A stretch of DNA of 64,000 bases from Chlorokybus atmophyticus. Its lineage: Eukaryota; Streptophyta; Chlorokybophyceae; Chlorokybales; Chlorokybaceae. How positions within the stretch are numbered: position 1 is the first letter of the stretch; each line of letters starts with the position of its first letter. The notes beneath the pieces were generated by a model. The model worked only from the letters and a program-made list of their open reading frames with translations. It ran no database searches and was not told where the DNA came from. This document shows positions 44,535 to 56,007 of the stretch, piece by piece. Where the stretch lies: NCBI GenBank assembly GCA_009103225.1, contig RHPI01003788.1, forward strand, positions 3,071 to 67,070, in the 5' to 3' direction. A program made the translations under genes and the position numbers.

Positions 44535-44662
44535 AGATGGCGCTTAGGAAGTTGAGAAAAAAGTTGACGCATCTTCACATTTTCGGTGTGTCTAATGCTA
44601 GACAGAGCACCATTTACTTATTTCTTCGTCCGCGCGTAGAAGATGTAGATGAGGAGGACTAG
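44535..44662 (+). pseudogene. Tigger-1 transposase, last exon fragment
   Basis: After the agat duplication the frame of the exon ending at 36620 resumes: QM joined to ALRKLRKKLTHLHIFGVSNA, then an acidic end and TAG (44660-44662). The clean restoration of the frame dates gypsy-1 as a single late insertion. Confidence 0.8.
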
Positions 44663-45026
44663 CGTGGTTGCCGCATAATAGATATACATTACTGTGTTTG
44701 CTTGCGCTAATGATGATATCCGCATTACAAAAGTAGGACACACATGTTATCGGGCACTTACACGCAGCATGTTAGTGTGCATGAACTTGCTTGAAACCTC
44801 CCATTGCGATGTGCATTAACTATAAGCATACATTTACTTATAGCAAATACGATGCTGATTATGCGGTTGCTCTGCTTATATGCATAATATATACTTATAT
44901 ACATGTAAACATATTGTATACTTATATGGAGGTAAACATATATGCTCTATAAGTATATGTTTTCCAAGGACAAAGTGTATACTTATAAGGAGAGTAGACT
45001 ATAGAATGTATGGCCCGGCCAATCTC
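44663..45026. other. Tigger-1 right flank, AT-rich
   Basis: No gene. It contains repeats of tatacttata and ctataagtatatg, and the candidate right terminal repeat of Tigger-1 ending at 45000-45001. Confidence 0.5.
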
Positions 45027-45231
45027 GCTCGCATCAAGACCAGGCAGCGTCCGGGCAGCGGACCAGGGACAAAATGAAAGAATAAAGACAATGCAATTTT
45101 GTTCCGGCCAGCGGACCATGAATCGCAATGAATCACAATTGGCTTTGAGAGTACATATCCTAGAAGTGGCTTGATCTTCTGCTGACGGCACCGGTCACGC
45201 TGCGCAACTCACCTATAGCGCAGGAGGCCGC
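45027..45231 (+). repeat. Second copy of repeat R1
   Basis: Aligns with 22862-23050 in the same orientation: gcatcaagacc, ggcagcggaccaggga, aatgaaagaat, attggcttt, agaagtggcttg, tcttctgctgacggcaccgg and caggaggccgcggcg. There are small indels. Together the copies flank the Tigger-1 composite. Confidence 0.75.
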
Positions 45232-45749
45232 GGCGTCTTTGGAAATGACGATTGATATAGAGACAAACATGCTCAACTTGTGAATCACAATTTCAACCTA
45301 CGACTTGTAGCATTGAGACGATGCTCTAACCACAAAGCCACAAGTGCACGTATTATTAGGTCAGCGAAACAGTTGGTATGGTTTGCAACGTGCCGACGGC
45401 CACTTGGCGATAGTCGATTGATATACCCATTAGCTGAGCCCATGCAGTGCATGCTATAACATGCATAGGCTGTACCAGCATCACTTCGTGGAAACTCAAA
45501 AATGCATGGACATCCGCAACTCGGCGGCTGCTAGGGTAATTAAAATACAACATTTAGTGGGGGGGCTCCAAATGTGCTGGGATCCCATGGGGGCTCCATA
45601 AACAGCCCGTTTTGAAGATGGAATAAAACATATATATATATATATATATATATATGCGTATATATATATATATGCGTATGTATACATATATATGTACACA
45701 TACACATATACATATTTATATATACACTACACATACCTAGCATGTGAAT
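45232..45749. repeat. No gene; TATA microsatellite (about 45630-45720)
   Basis: Alternating ta runs with cgtatg interruptions. The rest has no recognisable coding or structural feature. Confidence 0.55.
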
Positions 45750-46010
45750 CTACCCTAAGCGACCTAGATAAGTAAAAAAACGCTTTTTGAAATTTTTACT
45801 ATTCTTGAGGTTGTCTTCGTGGCACTTCATGCGGTTCTCCTCGCCCTTCATCAGCTGCTGTGTTGATTGTTGTACCACTTTAATTAGCTGTCTTTGCATG
45901 CCCACCATGTCCTTTAACTGCTCAACCAAAGCAGCCAACGACTTGTTCAGCTCAGACAGTTGTGGTGTAAGCACCCTCAAGGCAGGACGTATTGAACAGC
46001 GACGTTGACA
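45750..46010 (-). CDS. Coiled-coil open frame, unrecognised
   Basis: The C-terminal part of a 176-codon minus-strand open frame. LSELNKSLAALVEQLKDMV...QRQLIKVVQQSTQQLMKGEENRMK has regular heptads and a basic end before the stop. The upstream half of the frame looks non-coding, so an exon starting near 46010 is more likely than the full frame. A partly duplicated segment (RAALRVL / RPALRVL) lies upstream. It may be a remnant of a transposase or DNA-binding gene; no family is assigned. Confidence 0.35.
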   Translation of the reverse strand, partial: CQRRCSIRPALRVLTPQLSELNKSLAALVEQLKDMVGMQRQLIKVVQQSTQQLMKGEENRMKCHEDNLKNSKNFKKRFFTYLGRLG

Positions 46011-49000
46011 CAAATCTGCAACCCAGCGCTGCTTGGATGTGCATGCACATAGGTGCGCACAATCTGTATATGCTTGTGCGCGACTATGCATGCCTGCATG
46101 CACAGAATTTAACGAGACGCCGGCCGGTTTCTTGCGAAGCACCCTCAACGCAGCACGCTCTTCAATGGAGGTTGTGGGCAGCATCGAAGTCCACAGCAAA
46201 CTGCAACAGTGCAACTTGAGTACTTGTGTGCATGCATGCAAGTGCTCACAAGATGTCTGACGTTGTTCGTGACTGTGCATGCAAACACGTAAATGATTGT
46301 CAAGGCTATTGCTTTCAGCTCAGCCACATTGTTGACCAGAGTGTGAAGTCAGCAGTTGATTTGGGTGTGAACGCAAGTACACAACCGTGCATGAGAATGA
46401 TGGCGCATGCACTTGTGCGCGCACGCGCATATACGCACATATGCAAAGCAACTAGTGCGTCCACAACAACTTACACCAAGAAAAAATCTATAGCACGCAC
46501 AGACGAAACAACATCCAGCGTGTTGTGCCAGCGTTGGCGCATCACACTTACGTATGCACAGTAACACATGCCAGCACAACACCTGCCCTAGCATGCAACC
46601 ACTTAACAACCCTTCACAGCCACAGCTACGTACTTGAATATAAATCATCCATGCTTGAGCACCCTACGCCGCCCCCACGCCCCTCCGTGAGCCGCTACCG
46701 CCGCCTCCACCGACGCCGACGCCGCCAGCGCCGCCGACCCACGTCTGCGCAGACAACCCTGCTGCGCAACACAGAAGTGCTAACAGACGTATTTGTTATT
46801 TGACGAGTAATTAACTTTGTAGAAAATAATTACTACATCGAAAATGCTCAATCATTGCGCCGCAGCCAATCCGCGCTTGTCATCGCAGAGGTTCCGGCCT
46901 CCCATAACGCTCGAAGGCAGCATGGGATTGTGTTTGTCGAGCATGCGATGATGGTGCCACGTCAACCGCCACGTTGGAAATGGCTGGTGCCACATGTGTA
47001 TATGCCAATGCCACCTGTACACTTTGTGCTCGACCAATGCAAGCGCAACATGCATGTCTGAAAGCAGTTTTGGAGCGATTACGGGCCGCGTGGCCGCGAC
47101 CGTACTTTATTACGGCGCAATCGCAGCGTTGCACACCATGTCTGAACGGGCTCCTAGAGGTAGGTCAGAACGACCAAACTAAGCGCTTGGCCTGGCTGCG
47201 CCTGGCTGGCCGCTAAACCAGGCCAGCCTGCGTGGACTTGATGCTGCGGCGGCAGCGTAGGCAATGCCACGCTGCCGGCTCAACAGTGAGAAAGCCAGAC
47301 GGCTTTTGCCATGGCAAAGCTTATGCCGGCCCGATTAGTGTTTGTGTGGACGATGTAGCGTTCGTCGTTGTGTCATGTTGCGTGGTTGGCGTCGAGGCAG
47401 CACTGATTGCGCGTGTTGATATCGGTCACTGCACCATGCATATGCATGGTTTAGTGACCGTGTTCAGCACTGATTAATCAGTGTCGGTTGAGCGCTACAC
47501 ATCCATGTCGATGTGATGTCGATGTGTCTTGTGTTGCCGATGTTGCCGATACCAATTGTGAGATTTCAGTGGTGCGTGTTTGTTCGCAATGACAAGACGG
47601 GTGCGCTCAAATTCAAATTAGCCAATGAAACCGTCGCTGTACGGCAGTCATGGGCTGAAAATGTACTGTAACAGTACTTTTCGTGCATCAGGTCTTAGAT
47701 TTTGCGTTTCCGTTACGTGCGGCATTTATGCTTTAATATAGATAAATATATACTTGGTGTGTTTCACATGTATATATATGTATACGCATGTACGTATTTA
47801 ATTGTATATGTTGAGATATGTGCATGTGAAAACTATGTATATACGCATATTTACACAATTATATGTGTGCATAATAAGCACGTAGGTGTGTGTGTATGTA
47901 TGTACATACATATCTGCACAAGTATATACACACATAAGAATACATATACATACAAACATATTAATATGAGTACTTGTTTGTGTGTGTATATATGTGCGCA
48001 TAAAAACACATATATGTTATGTATATCTCGGCATGTCAGAACGTGTCACTGTAATACCTGTTGATGCGGGAGGTGCCCTATATTATGCTGTTTAATAAAA
48101 ATCGATGAAGGCCACCACAAACAACTTCCTTCATCGCTAACAACTGACAGCACCGGCAACAGCACTGATTCACTACCATTACAATACAGCGACCACAGCG
48201 CCGACACGACTGATGGACGACAGTGAACACATACTGAGCACCGCATTCAATCAGTCGTGTTCAAGGGGGGTTCACAACCCATCTACGCTTTGTTACGTCA
48301 CCAAGCTTCATCGTGACCGTCCGTCTACTACAATATCAAGCAGCCGGCATAAGCAAAAGCCTCTCACTGTCAAGGCCTACATACGGCGCCACCAGGCCAA
48401 GCCGACCAAGTCAGGCGCTTGGCCTTGCAATGTAAATGGTTCATCGTATGCAAAGTAGTACCATTGCGTCGGCGGGAACCAATTAAACAGATATTGGCGT
48501 CGTGCTTGCCGGTACACTAACAGCATTGTAGTACTTGTCCCGCGGCCACCGCATGCAATGGACGCTGTATGCTCTTGTAAATAGGAGTTATGGTGACCGC
48601 AAGTTTCGTTTGCCCTCTGCTCTAACGGTAACGGGATGACAACATTGTGACCGTTCAACCCTTGTCAGTCGGCTTGCGTTTACGCGCGCGTCGCTATGGA
48701 CGCGTCACACTACACGGCAACACAGTAATGTCAGCCGGCGAGTGCAAGTGGCTGGCAGCAATCCGCGCAAGTGCCAGTTTTCTACCGTCAGATCGACAAA
48801 GCGTACATTTAGACCGTCAGAAGCACACCTTCACGTTTGATGATTGCTTAAGTAAAGGCAAATCAACGCGAACATAAGCAAATAATGCACGAAATGAGCA
48901 CGGTGTGCACATGGCATTCGATGGACCATATACGCATATACAATGTGTATATTTGCGGTATATTAATATTCATATACATACATATATACATGCATGCATA

Positions 49001-49018
49001 AATACGCATATATATAAA
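46011..49018. other. No supported gene; AT-rich satellite-like DNA 47740-48030
   Basis: GC-rich patch at 46670-46760, then mixed sequence, then a long tatata/tgtgtgcata-rich stretch around 47740-48030. Open frames at 48213-48458 and 48647-48877 (plus) are short and of ordinary composition but show no known motif. Confidence 0.45.
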
Positions 49019-49398
49019 GGGGGGGGGGGGGGGGGGGGGTTNNNNNNNNNNNNNNNNNNNNNNNNNNNNNNNNNNNNNNNNNNNNNNNNNNNNNNNNNNN
49101 NNNNNNNNNNNNNNNNNNNNNNNNNNNNNNNNNNNNNNNNNNNNNNNNNNNNNNNNNNNNNNNNNNNNNNNNNNNNNNNNNNNNNNNNNNNNNNNNNNNN
49201 NNNNNNNNNNNNNNNNNNNNNNNNNNNNNNNNNNNNNNNNNNNNNNNNNNNNNNNNNNNNNNNNNNNNNNNNNNNNNNNNNNNNNNNNNNNNNNNNNNNN
49301 NNNNNNNNNNNNNNNNNNNNNNNNNNNNNNNNNNNNNNNNNNNNNNNNNNNNNNNNNNNNNNNNNNNNNNNNNNNNNNNNNNNNNNNNNNNNNNNNNN
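49019..49398. other. Poly-G run followed by assembly gap (357 N)
   Basis: About 21 G (49019-49039), tt, then N from 49042 to 49398. Nothing can be said about the missing sequence. Confidence 0.95.
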
Positions 49399-49595
49399 GG
49401 GGGCTTCTATACGGGTACATACGGTATGTGCATGTGTATCTATATCTCACATATAAGCCGTAGTACACATGCACATACCGTATTTACCCCCCTATAGAAG
49501 CCCCCCCTTTTACCCCTTGTAAATGGAGGGGGCTTGTCATGGGGAGCTTGTACTGCACCTGTTATAGGGGAGGGCTTTAACGGGTAAATACGGTA
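49399..49595. repeat. Long imperfect hairpin with GGGGCTTCTATA ends
   Basis: 49399-about 49440 is the inverted complement of about 49464-49505: gggcttctata, then tacggtatgtgcatgtgta, against tacacatgcacataccgta and tatagaagccc. A loop of about 25 bp lies between. A further partial copy (gggtaaatacggta) lies at about 49578. It looks like one end of, or a whole, small non-autonomous inverted-repeat element adjacent to the gap. Confidence 0.7.
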
Positions 49596-51222
49596 TCTGT
49601 ATATGTATATGTACACAAATATCAACATTCAAGCCAGTGCATACTTATATACAGGTGTACAAATTTGTGTGCATTTGTACATATGTAACTAAAAACGGTC
49701 ATTTTACCCACTTTATCGAGCGGATTTATATCAACAGCCGCAACGTGCCACATTCCGGCCAGATTGTCAAACAATGCAGTTACGAAAAGCGTCCAATCAC
49801 CGGGCAGCAACGTGTAAGGCGCCAAATGAGGCATTGTTGGATGGTTCAACGTAGAACTTGCAATCACCATAACAATTCCGACTGATACTACAAATACGTG
49901 CGTACGATGTTGAATCAAGCACTGTGTCAGTAAGGCAAGTTAAAGTGGCAAGCAGCGTTGGACGGTTGATGTGTGAACGTGTGCATGCAATTGATTGTGA
50001 GTATACAAGATTGTTTGTGTGTGCAATATTGCACGCATACAAATTTGTAATTGATAATAACACACACGGAGGTCGAACATGCACGTGCGTAAGACTGTCG
50101 GTACACTGTGGGGATAGACAGTCGACATGCCTACACACTTGTGTAGGTATGTCAACGGTGCGCAGTCATTGTGTTTAGTGCGCAACTTAAAGGTCTGTTG
50201 AAATCCAACATGGTTGCGCACACCTATACACACACTGAGTTTAACCTTCTGGCTGAGATGGAGAGGTGTTCTTACTTTGAGTGTCTTGTTGCACTTACAA
50301 GATGTGATTATAGGCTACTACCACAACTTCTGCTGAGGCAACTGCTGCTGCGGCTGCTGCGGCTCCGGTCGATGTAGCAACGGCTCTGGCTGTTGCAGCA
50401 ACGGCTGCTGCGGCTGCGGCTATGATTACAAGCAGCTTAACTATAATGAACAACAACATTAATATCAACAACAAAGCAGCAGCAGCGGCGAGAAACTGCT
50501 GCAAGCGTAAAGCTGTTGCTATGATAATTGAGTACAAGGAACATGCAAAACATTTGCAATAAGAACACCACAGTGTGGAACGAACAACAATCCCATCTAG
50601 GGTTAAATGCTCCAATTTCGGCAAAATAAGCTAGCAAGCCTAATAACTCACGGGGGGTTCATTGATTGGCAGATATGTGAGAGGCAAAGTTGAAGCCTAT
50701 CCAATAACCCACATGTAGGTAATCTTTATTTATTTTTCTAACAAGTAACGCGACAGCTATGCCGCGCCAAGCATGTCAGTGTAGAGGCTGGTGGCTAAAA
50801 TGGCATCTGACCTTATTTCGGCGCCAGCCTTCCCTTACTACAGTGAGGGTGAGCACCGGCCTTTGCATGTGGGTGGCAGGGGATATGTGGCGGCTGTGCT
50901 AACACTGGCAGCTGGCTATTCTCGCCACATGAAAGGCGGGAAGCTGGATTACACAGCTTTCACTCCGCCTTAGGCAAGTTGTGCTTATGCATGTGCGCGG
51001 TGTTGTCGTGGGCGGCAAGGCAACCATTACAGCAGGGCTAGCAAGGTAGAGTGATAAGAGGGTTGCATGTAAGGGTGTAGTTTGTCTTATGTATAGGAGT
51101 TACAAGGTTCTGCACTATGCTATTGCTATAGGCCTGGGTAGAAGTGAAACCTACTGTTTATGTTAAGCAGCACGCTTTGCTCATCAGCGTGTGCCTGCAT
51201 CTTTGCAATTTTCTCTTGGCCA
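49596..51222. other. No supported gene
   Basis: CA/TG-rich DNA, then a gctgctgcgg triplet stretch at about 50330-50420. A 60-codon plus-strand frame at 50791-50973 (ASDLISAPAFPYYSEGE...GYVAAVLTLAAGYSRHM) is protein-like but has no recognised family. Confidence 0.4.
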
Positions 51223-53271
51223 TTATGAGTACATGCGGTTGATGAATACAGACCACTCAAGGAATGGCTCATGGTGCTTGCTGGTCCACAGCATAGGGTC
51301 CCAGTCCCACTGGTTGAACAAGATTGTGGCTTCTTGACGTGTCCCCTTGCGCCGCTCCTGGTCTAAGCGTGCTGCTGCATTTCTTTCCGCATGTTCTTGT
51401 GCTTGCTGTGCTTGCTTAGCCACTGCCTCTGCTGCTTGTACAGCACGTTTGGTTGCCTTTTTGTGCATGCTGTGCTGCTGCTTTGGCTGCTTGCTGCTCT
51501 TACCTTGCTGCAGATGTCTGAGCCTTTGGGCTGCTGCAAGTGCTCGCTCTGCACGGCTACAGCACGTGCATCTTTCCTTTGTTAAACAACTTCCTTCTCT
51601 CTCCTGTTGTCCTCTATAAGCTCAAAATGCCGATTCCAATGTCTTTGTGTGCGAGCCATTCTGCATTCTGGGTCTGACTCTGACCTTATTAGGTGGGGGG
51701 GAGCACTGGCGTCTGCTGCTGGTGTTGCTGTCTCTTCTCTGGGTTCCTCGTCTGCTCTGAGCTCCCGGTTGACACCATCAACGGCGTCCATTAACACATC
51801 CAGCCGTCCCTTTGGGGGCTCTAGAGGCAGGTACTTGTCCACCGCACAGTCATTCCAGAGAGAGATGCCTGCATGCACAACTGTGGGACACAAATTTTCT
51901 GCATGGCATCACAGAAGGACACACATAGCCACTCACTTACCGCATGCCTTGCAGCCATCCACTATGTTGCTTACACTTAGCCTTGCATGAAAGCATGGCA
52001 CGAGCGTCTTCATTCGGGAGCCCTCTTACATGCCTGTTCTGGTTTTTCCATGCCCGGTACTCCTTCCGATACTGCGCTTTGAAACTGCTTAAGCAGGATA
52101 CATCAAGCACCTGCAATCGATGTGTCGTCTGTGGGGGCATGACCAGCATCTCCAGTCCCATTCCCTCGCACTTGTCTATTGTAGCCACATTGTAACGACT
52201 CACGTGGCCATCACACATCAGCAGCACAGGGTTGCAAAGACTGATACCACCAGGCATGTGCAAAGCCAGATGATCAATCCAGGTGGCGAAGTGCTCAATA
52301 GTCATCAAAGCGTTTTCTTGCACGCTAAGAGAAGCATCAAGGAGGTTGAAGGCTGTTGGGTAAAGATGCTTGCCATTTAGGTCTGCAGGTGGAGGAGTAG
52401 CATAGCCAGAAGCTGTCACAACCGCCATCAAGGTGATATGTTGTTTTGCACCAGATGTTGCCAACTGTGCCCATTTTAATCCACTGCACACAACAGTGTT
52501 GTTAGCAAGGTCAGCACCGCATGCTTGCTAGCCACTATGCATTGCAATGCTTGCACTCACCTTTTTACCACCACTTGCGTGTTCCTCATTATAGAGTTCG
52601 GCTCTATGCCAATCTCATCACAGGAAACAATGCTCTGATCATATGCCCATCACCTGCAGCACCTCCTTGAACCGCTTGAGTAGTTCTTGACAATCCACCT
52701 CTTGAAGCTGGTGCGTCTGCTGGCATCCACTGGCTCAGTCTTGCGCTTGCTGAGCCTGTTCCGTTTCATGAACAGCCTCACCCACTTGTCACCACGTACC
52801 CCATGGTTAAAACTCTTCTCCCCGCATGTCCTTGCATAGCATCTAAGCCACATGCACTGCAATTTCATTTGTTGTCATTGCTTGCCCAATGTCATTTTAG
52901 TAGGTACGGAAGGTTTGACCAACTATGCCTCCTCTTCTGTGATTAGTACATCGTTTTCCCCGCTCCCCTGCACACGCAAGCCAGCATGAGTCCAGCTACC
53001 AACACTACCAAATGTGCAGCAACACAATGTAAACTTATTCGTAATATTGTAAGCGTTCAAGACTACAAATGTAGTGTTTCATTGTGGACTTAGGCACGCC
53101 AAGGTCTCGGGCAGCCTCTGCAGCTGTCATACATCTAGGCTGCACATCATTGATAGCCTCCTTCACAGCGGGGAGGAGGAGTTCTCTATCTTTCCTCTTC
53201 AAATAGGGGCCCCTCTTGTGCTGGTTTTGCTGTGCCATCTCACGTAGATGCACTTGCTGTTGGTGACGCAT
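51223..53271 (-). pseudogene. Pogo-like transposase gene (minus strand, several exons)
   Basis: First exon block (53271-53035) has a Psq-type helix-turn-helix: AVKEAINDVQPRCMTAAEAA and DLGVPKSTMKHYI. Next block (52868-about 52560) has DKWVRLFMKRNRLSKRK (CENP-B-like) and VSCDEIGIEPN (first catalytic Asp, NxDE-like), with a frame change between. The block 52491-51937 reads KQHITLMAVVTASGYATPPP, NPVLLMCDGHVSRYN (second Asp) and LVMPPQTTHRLQVLDVSCLSSF (third Asp). An acidic, then Ala/Gln/Lys-rich coiled tail (51893-51223) follows; TAA at 51582-51584 lies in its frame. DDE_1 family. Terminal repeats were not found, and element B lies 76 bp upstream. Confidence 0.7.
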
Positions 53272-53347
53272 TTAGCACTAGATGCTGCAGTCCTTATCAC
53301 CTGCACACAAGCTCGCATGAGTGCCTTTCTTAAGGCACAATGACTAA

Positions 53348-53790
53348 CACATGGCGCCTGCAGTGCGTGCCGTTCACGGCACAAGCAGTCAACTTCTTCG
53401 GCGCAGACGGCACAACCAGGCTCTTCTGTCGGGGCTTCCTGGTAGAAAAAGCTGTCCGCGGTCGGTATGCAGCTTGCAATCTTGTGCCGGCATCGGCGCC
53501 TTTGCTCCCTTGTGCCAGTGACAGCACAAGATAGTCCAAGCTGAAGTCGGCACAATAGAGTTGGTGCCGTGATCGGTACAAGGTTCCACATCCCGATCAC
53601 GGCACGAGACCAGCGATCCGTTGACGGTTCGCCAATCATTGTGCCGCTACCGGTGCAGAAAACTTATGCCGAGAGCGGCACAGTAGACTTGTACCATAGC
53701 AAAGCAGCAGCCTTCTCTCCTCCTGCGCTGTGACCGGCAGCGGATTACATCAGTGGCTTGTGCCGAGAACGGCACAACACCCTCGTACCG
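53348..53790. repeat. Element B left subterminal repeats
   Basis: Same dyads as element A (gtgccgttcacggcac, gtgccggcatcggcgcc, gtgccgagaacggcac) in the same order with few substitutions. It is followed, as in A, by the gctgctgctg-rich leader (53810-54200). Confidence 0.8.
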
Positions 53791-54539
53791 ATCAGCAGCC
53801 TTGGAGCTGAGCTGAGCTGAGCCGGAGCTTGAGCTGAGCTGCATTCTTGAAGAAAAAGAAAGAGGCGGCGGCGCGAGCTGCGGCTGCTGGTTTACTTGGA
53901 GAAGCCAATGGCATGAGCTACTGCTGCTGCTGCTGCTGAGCTGCTTATGAGAAGAAGCTGCTTCTACCAAGAAGCAGATTTGGCAAAAATCGCACAGCAG
54001 CTGGAGCTGGAGCTGAGCTGCGGCAGGTTGGATGAAACTGTGTCTGGATTCTTGGGTTCTTGAGGACGGTGGCTGAGCTGCTGCTGCTGTTGAACTGAGC
54101 TGCTGCTGCAGAGCGGAGCTACTGCTGATACGAAGCGGAACTGCTGCTGCTGCAAAGCGGAAGTGCTGCTGCTGCGGAGCAAAATTGCTGCTGTTGCGGA
54201 GCGGAGCTGCTGACAAGCTGCTGGGGAGAAGGAGCTACTTCTGCTCACAAGCTCTTGCTGGTAAGGCCTATACTAGCTTGTTATTGTTGATTGATTTGTC
54301 TCTATCAGTGAGGCTTGGTCGAGAGTGTCTCCCTTACAGTCTGTTAGCTTGCTGCTGGGCGTCTTGCATGCAGTCTCACTTGTTCATGGTAAATGCTTGT
54401 AGTTGCTCCGTTCTCGTTTGCTAAATCCAAGAAATTAGTGACCGCTAATGCCAACTATTAGCCCCCAAATTGTCCGTCATATGCTGTCATTGTTAGCAGT
54501 ATTCAAGTCCGACTTACACGCGATCATCTGCAGCCATGG

Positions 54540-54593
54540 CAGGACGCATTGTTCAACAGTCTGCTGTTCCCCCAATCTTCCGGTTTTGCCAAG
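54540..54593 (+). other. Element B internal deletion junction
   Basis: The first transposase codons (cgcattgttcaacagtctgc) pass directly into ccccaatcttccggttttgcc, which in A lies about 5.6 kb further on (30866-30887). Only about nine transposase codons remain. A few unmatched bases (tgtt) at the join suggest end joining. Confidence 0.85.
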
Positions 54594-54975
54594 TGTTGAA
54601 GTTATTCCTACATCCGGTCAGCTTGCCCTCTGCAAAGGAATACACAAGAGGACCTCGATGACTCCGGACTGAGTTCGAGCAAACTGCAAAGCAAGGCCTT
54701 ACAAGAACCGTTTGGGGTTTTGATGTATACGAAGCCGAATGACACGTGGAGTAGCTTGTTGGATAGATCTTGAAGTTAGCTACGTGGTGCAACTTACAGC
54801 ACAGGATTTGGTTGAGTAGATCGTACGGTGTGGCTTGTAGACCAGCAATGTGTGTATCTGGTGCAGAATTTGGCGGGTATAAGACCCGCGGACTTGTTGC
54901 CTTAATATAAGCTGTAGTGTTGTGATGTAGCATGTCACCCATGTGCATGTGCTTGTCAACGTGTGTATGTCAACA
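54594..54975 (+). mobile_element. Solo LTR (copia-like) in element B, copy 1
   Basis: 382 bp, TGTTGAAGTTATTCC to TATGTCAACA, flanked by 5-bp duplications ccaag (54589-54593, 54976-54980). It shares atccggtcagcttgcc and ends with the copy at 56288-56753. No internal coding region remains. Confidence 0.88.
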
Positions 54976-55173
54976 CCAAGTGCTCACCGTCCTGTATGGG
55001 TAGTTACTCCAGCTTTAAGGATACATACACAGACAGAGATGCATACACAGACAGAGATACATACAGCTAGCAGCAGCATACCTACAGCAGCAGCATACAT
55101 ACAGGTAGCCGCTTGGACACAGACAATAAAACATGCAAAAATGCAACTATGTAAGCATGAACCAAGCAAGCTC

Positions 55174-55430
55174 AACTTTATCTGCTGCACAACTTGGTCG
55201 GTGAGCTGCTGCAACTCGGAGCCGTGAGGGAGCTTCTCTTTGGGCGTTGCTCCTGGCAGTTTCTCAAACTGTTCAGGGCCCACACGAATTTTGGTGCAGG
55301 TGAAGGAGCCAACGTGTTGCTTGACCTTGCTGACGACGGACCTCTGCAACAAGACGTGACAATATTTGCAGCGCCTAGGCTGCTCTGCACCAGACTGCCA
55401 GTATGCACTAGCCTCTGCCTTGCCCTTCAT
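55174..55430 (-). pseudogene. Element B copy of the zinc-finger exon
   Basis: Matches A 31340-31086: MKGKAEASAYWQSGAEQPRRC, KYC...KQHVGSFTC, then GATPKEKLPHG. The exon itself is intact (BED-like C-x2-C...H-x5-C), but the downstream exons are deleted in B. Confidence 0.7.
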
Positions 55431-55563
55431 GCTTGCTATGCTCAATACGCTGCAACAGCTCAACGCTTCAAAAACCGAGGCCACCAAGCACGCCGCCGCC
55501 ACACACAGGAATAGCCGTTGTATGTCCTATGTATGCTGCTGTGGCTATTTATTACTCAGGAGT

Positions 55564-55587
55564 CCTAACCCTAACCCTAACCCTAAC
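55564..55587 (-). repeat. Telomere-like array inside element B
   Basis: Four CCCTAA units in the same place as in element A, followed by the same GGCGGT-rich stretch and poly-T (55774-55799). Confidence 0.85.
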
Positions 55588-55800
55588 TTGTGCGCAGCTG
55601 ACTTCTGCGCAGTAAGACTCCGCAGAAGCACAGCTGTCCGCAGTGCTTCGGCGGCGGCGGTGGCGGCGGCGGAGGTGGCGGTAGTGAAGGTGGTGGCGGG
55701 GGTAAAATCGGTGGTTGACTGTTTTGCGTCTTGGCGTTTCCGGGCCTACTTGCTAGGTTGCGGTGCTGGAAGCTTTTTTTTTTTTTTTTTTTTTTTTTTG

Positions 55801-56006
55801 GTAAATCTCAACATGCTATTTTCCAGAAGATTTACTTTGTTAAGTGCGCAGCATAAAATCTATTAATGGTTTCCCTTTCTGTATAGTTGAGGGGTTTAGA
55901 GCCTTTCGTTTCAGGCTCACGATCGTTACTCGCAATGAAATTATATCTTCTAAGGCGCATACCCAAAACAGATGCGCTACCGGACTGCGCTACACCTTGT
56001 TTATTN
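55801..56006 (-). other. Organelle-like patch with half a tRNA-Pro(UGG), ending at an N
   Basis: Between the poly-T tract and a single N (56006), sequence of element A is replaced by about 205 bp unlike its surroundings. On the minus strand 55999-55961 reads as the 5' half of a mitochondrial-type tRNA-Pro(UGG): acceptor strand caaggtg, D-arm gcgcagtccggtagcgc, anticodon loop tttgggt. It breaks off there, and the following bases do not pair with the anticodon stem. It is either a mitochondrial insertion or a chimeric assembly join; the adjacent N favours the latter. Confidence 0.5.
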
Positions 56007-56007
56007 A

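Larger units (their letters stand above)
23109..45001 (+). mobile_element. Tigger-1: pogo/Tigger DNA transposon carrying two nested insertions
   Basis: Candidate termini: CAGTCTACTCGGGCTATAAG at 23109 and, on the minus strand, AGTCTACTCTCCTTATAAG ending at 45000-45001. They match at the outer AGTCTACTC and at TATAAGTAT. A clear TA duplication is not seen. Inside are the exons of a CENP-B-like transposase, interrupted by CACTA-like element A (24101-35040) and gypsy-1 (36621-44534). Removing both leaves about 3 kb, a normal Tigger size. Confidence 0.65.
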
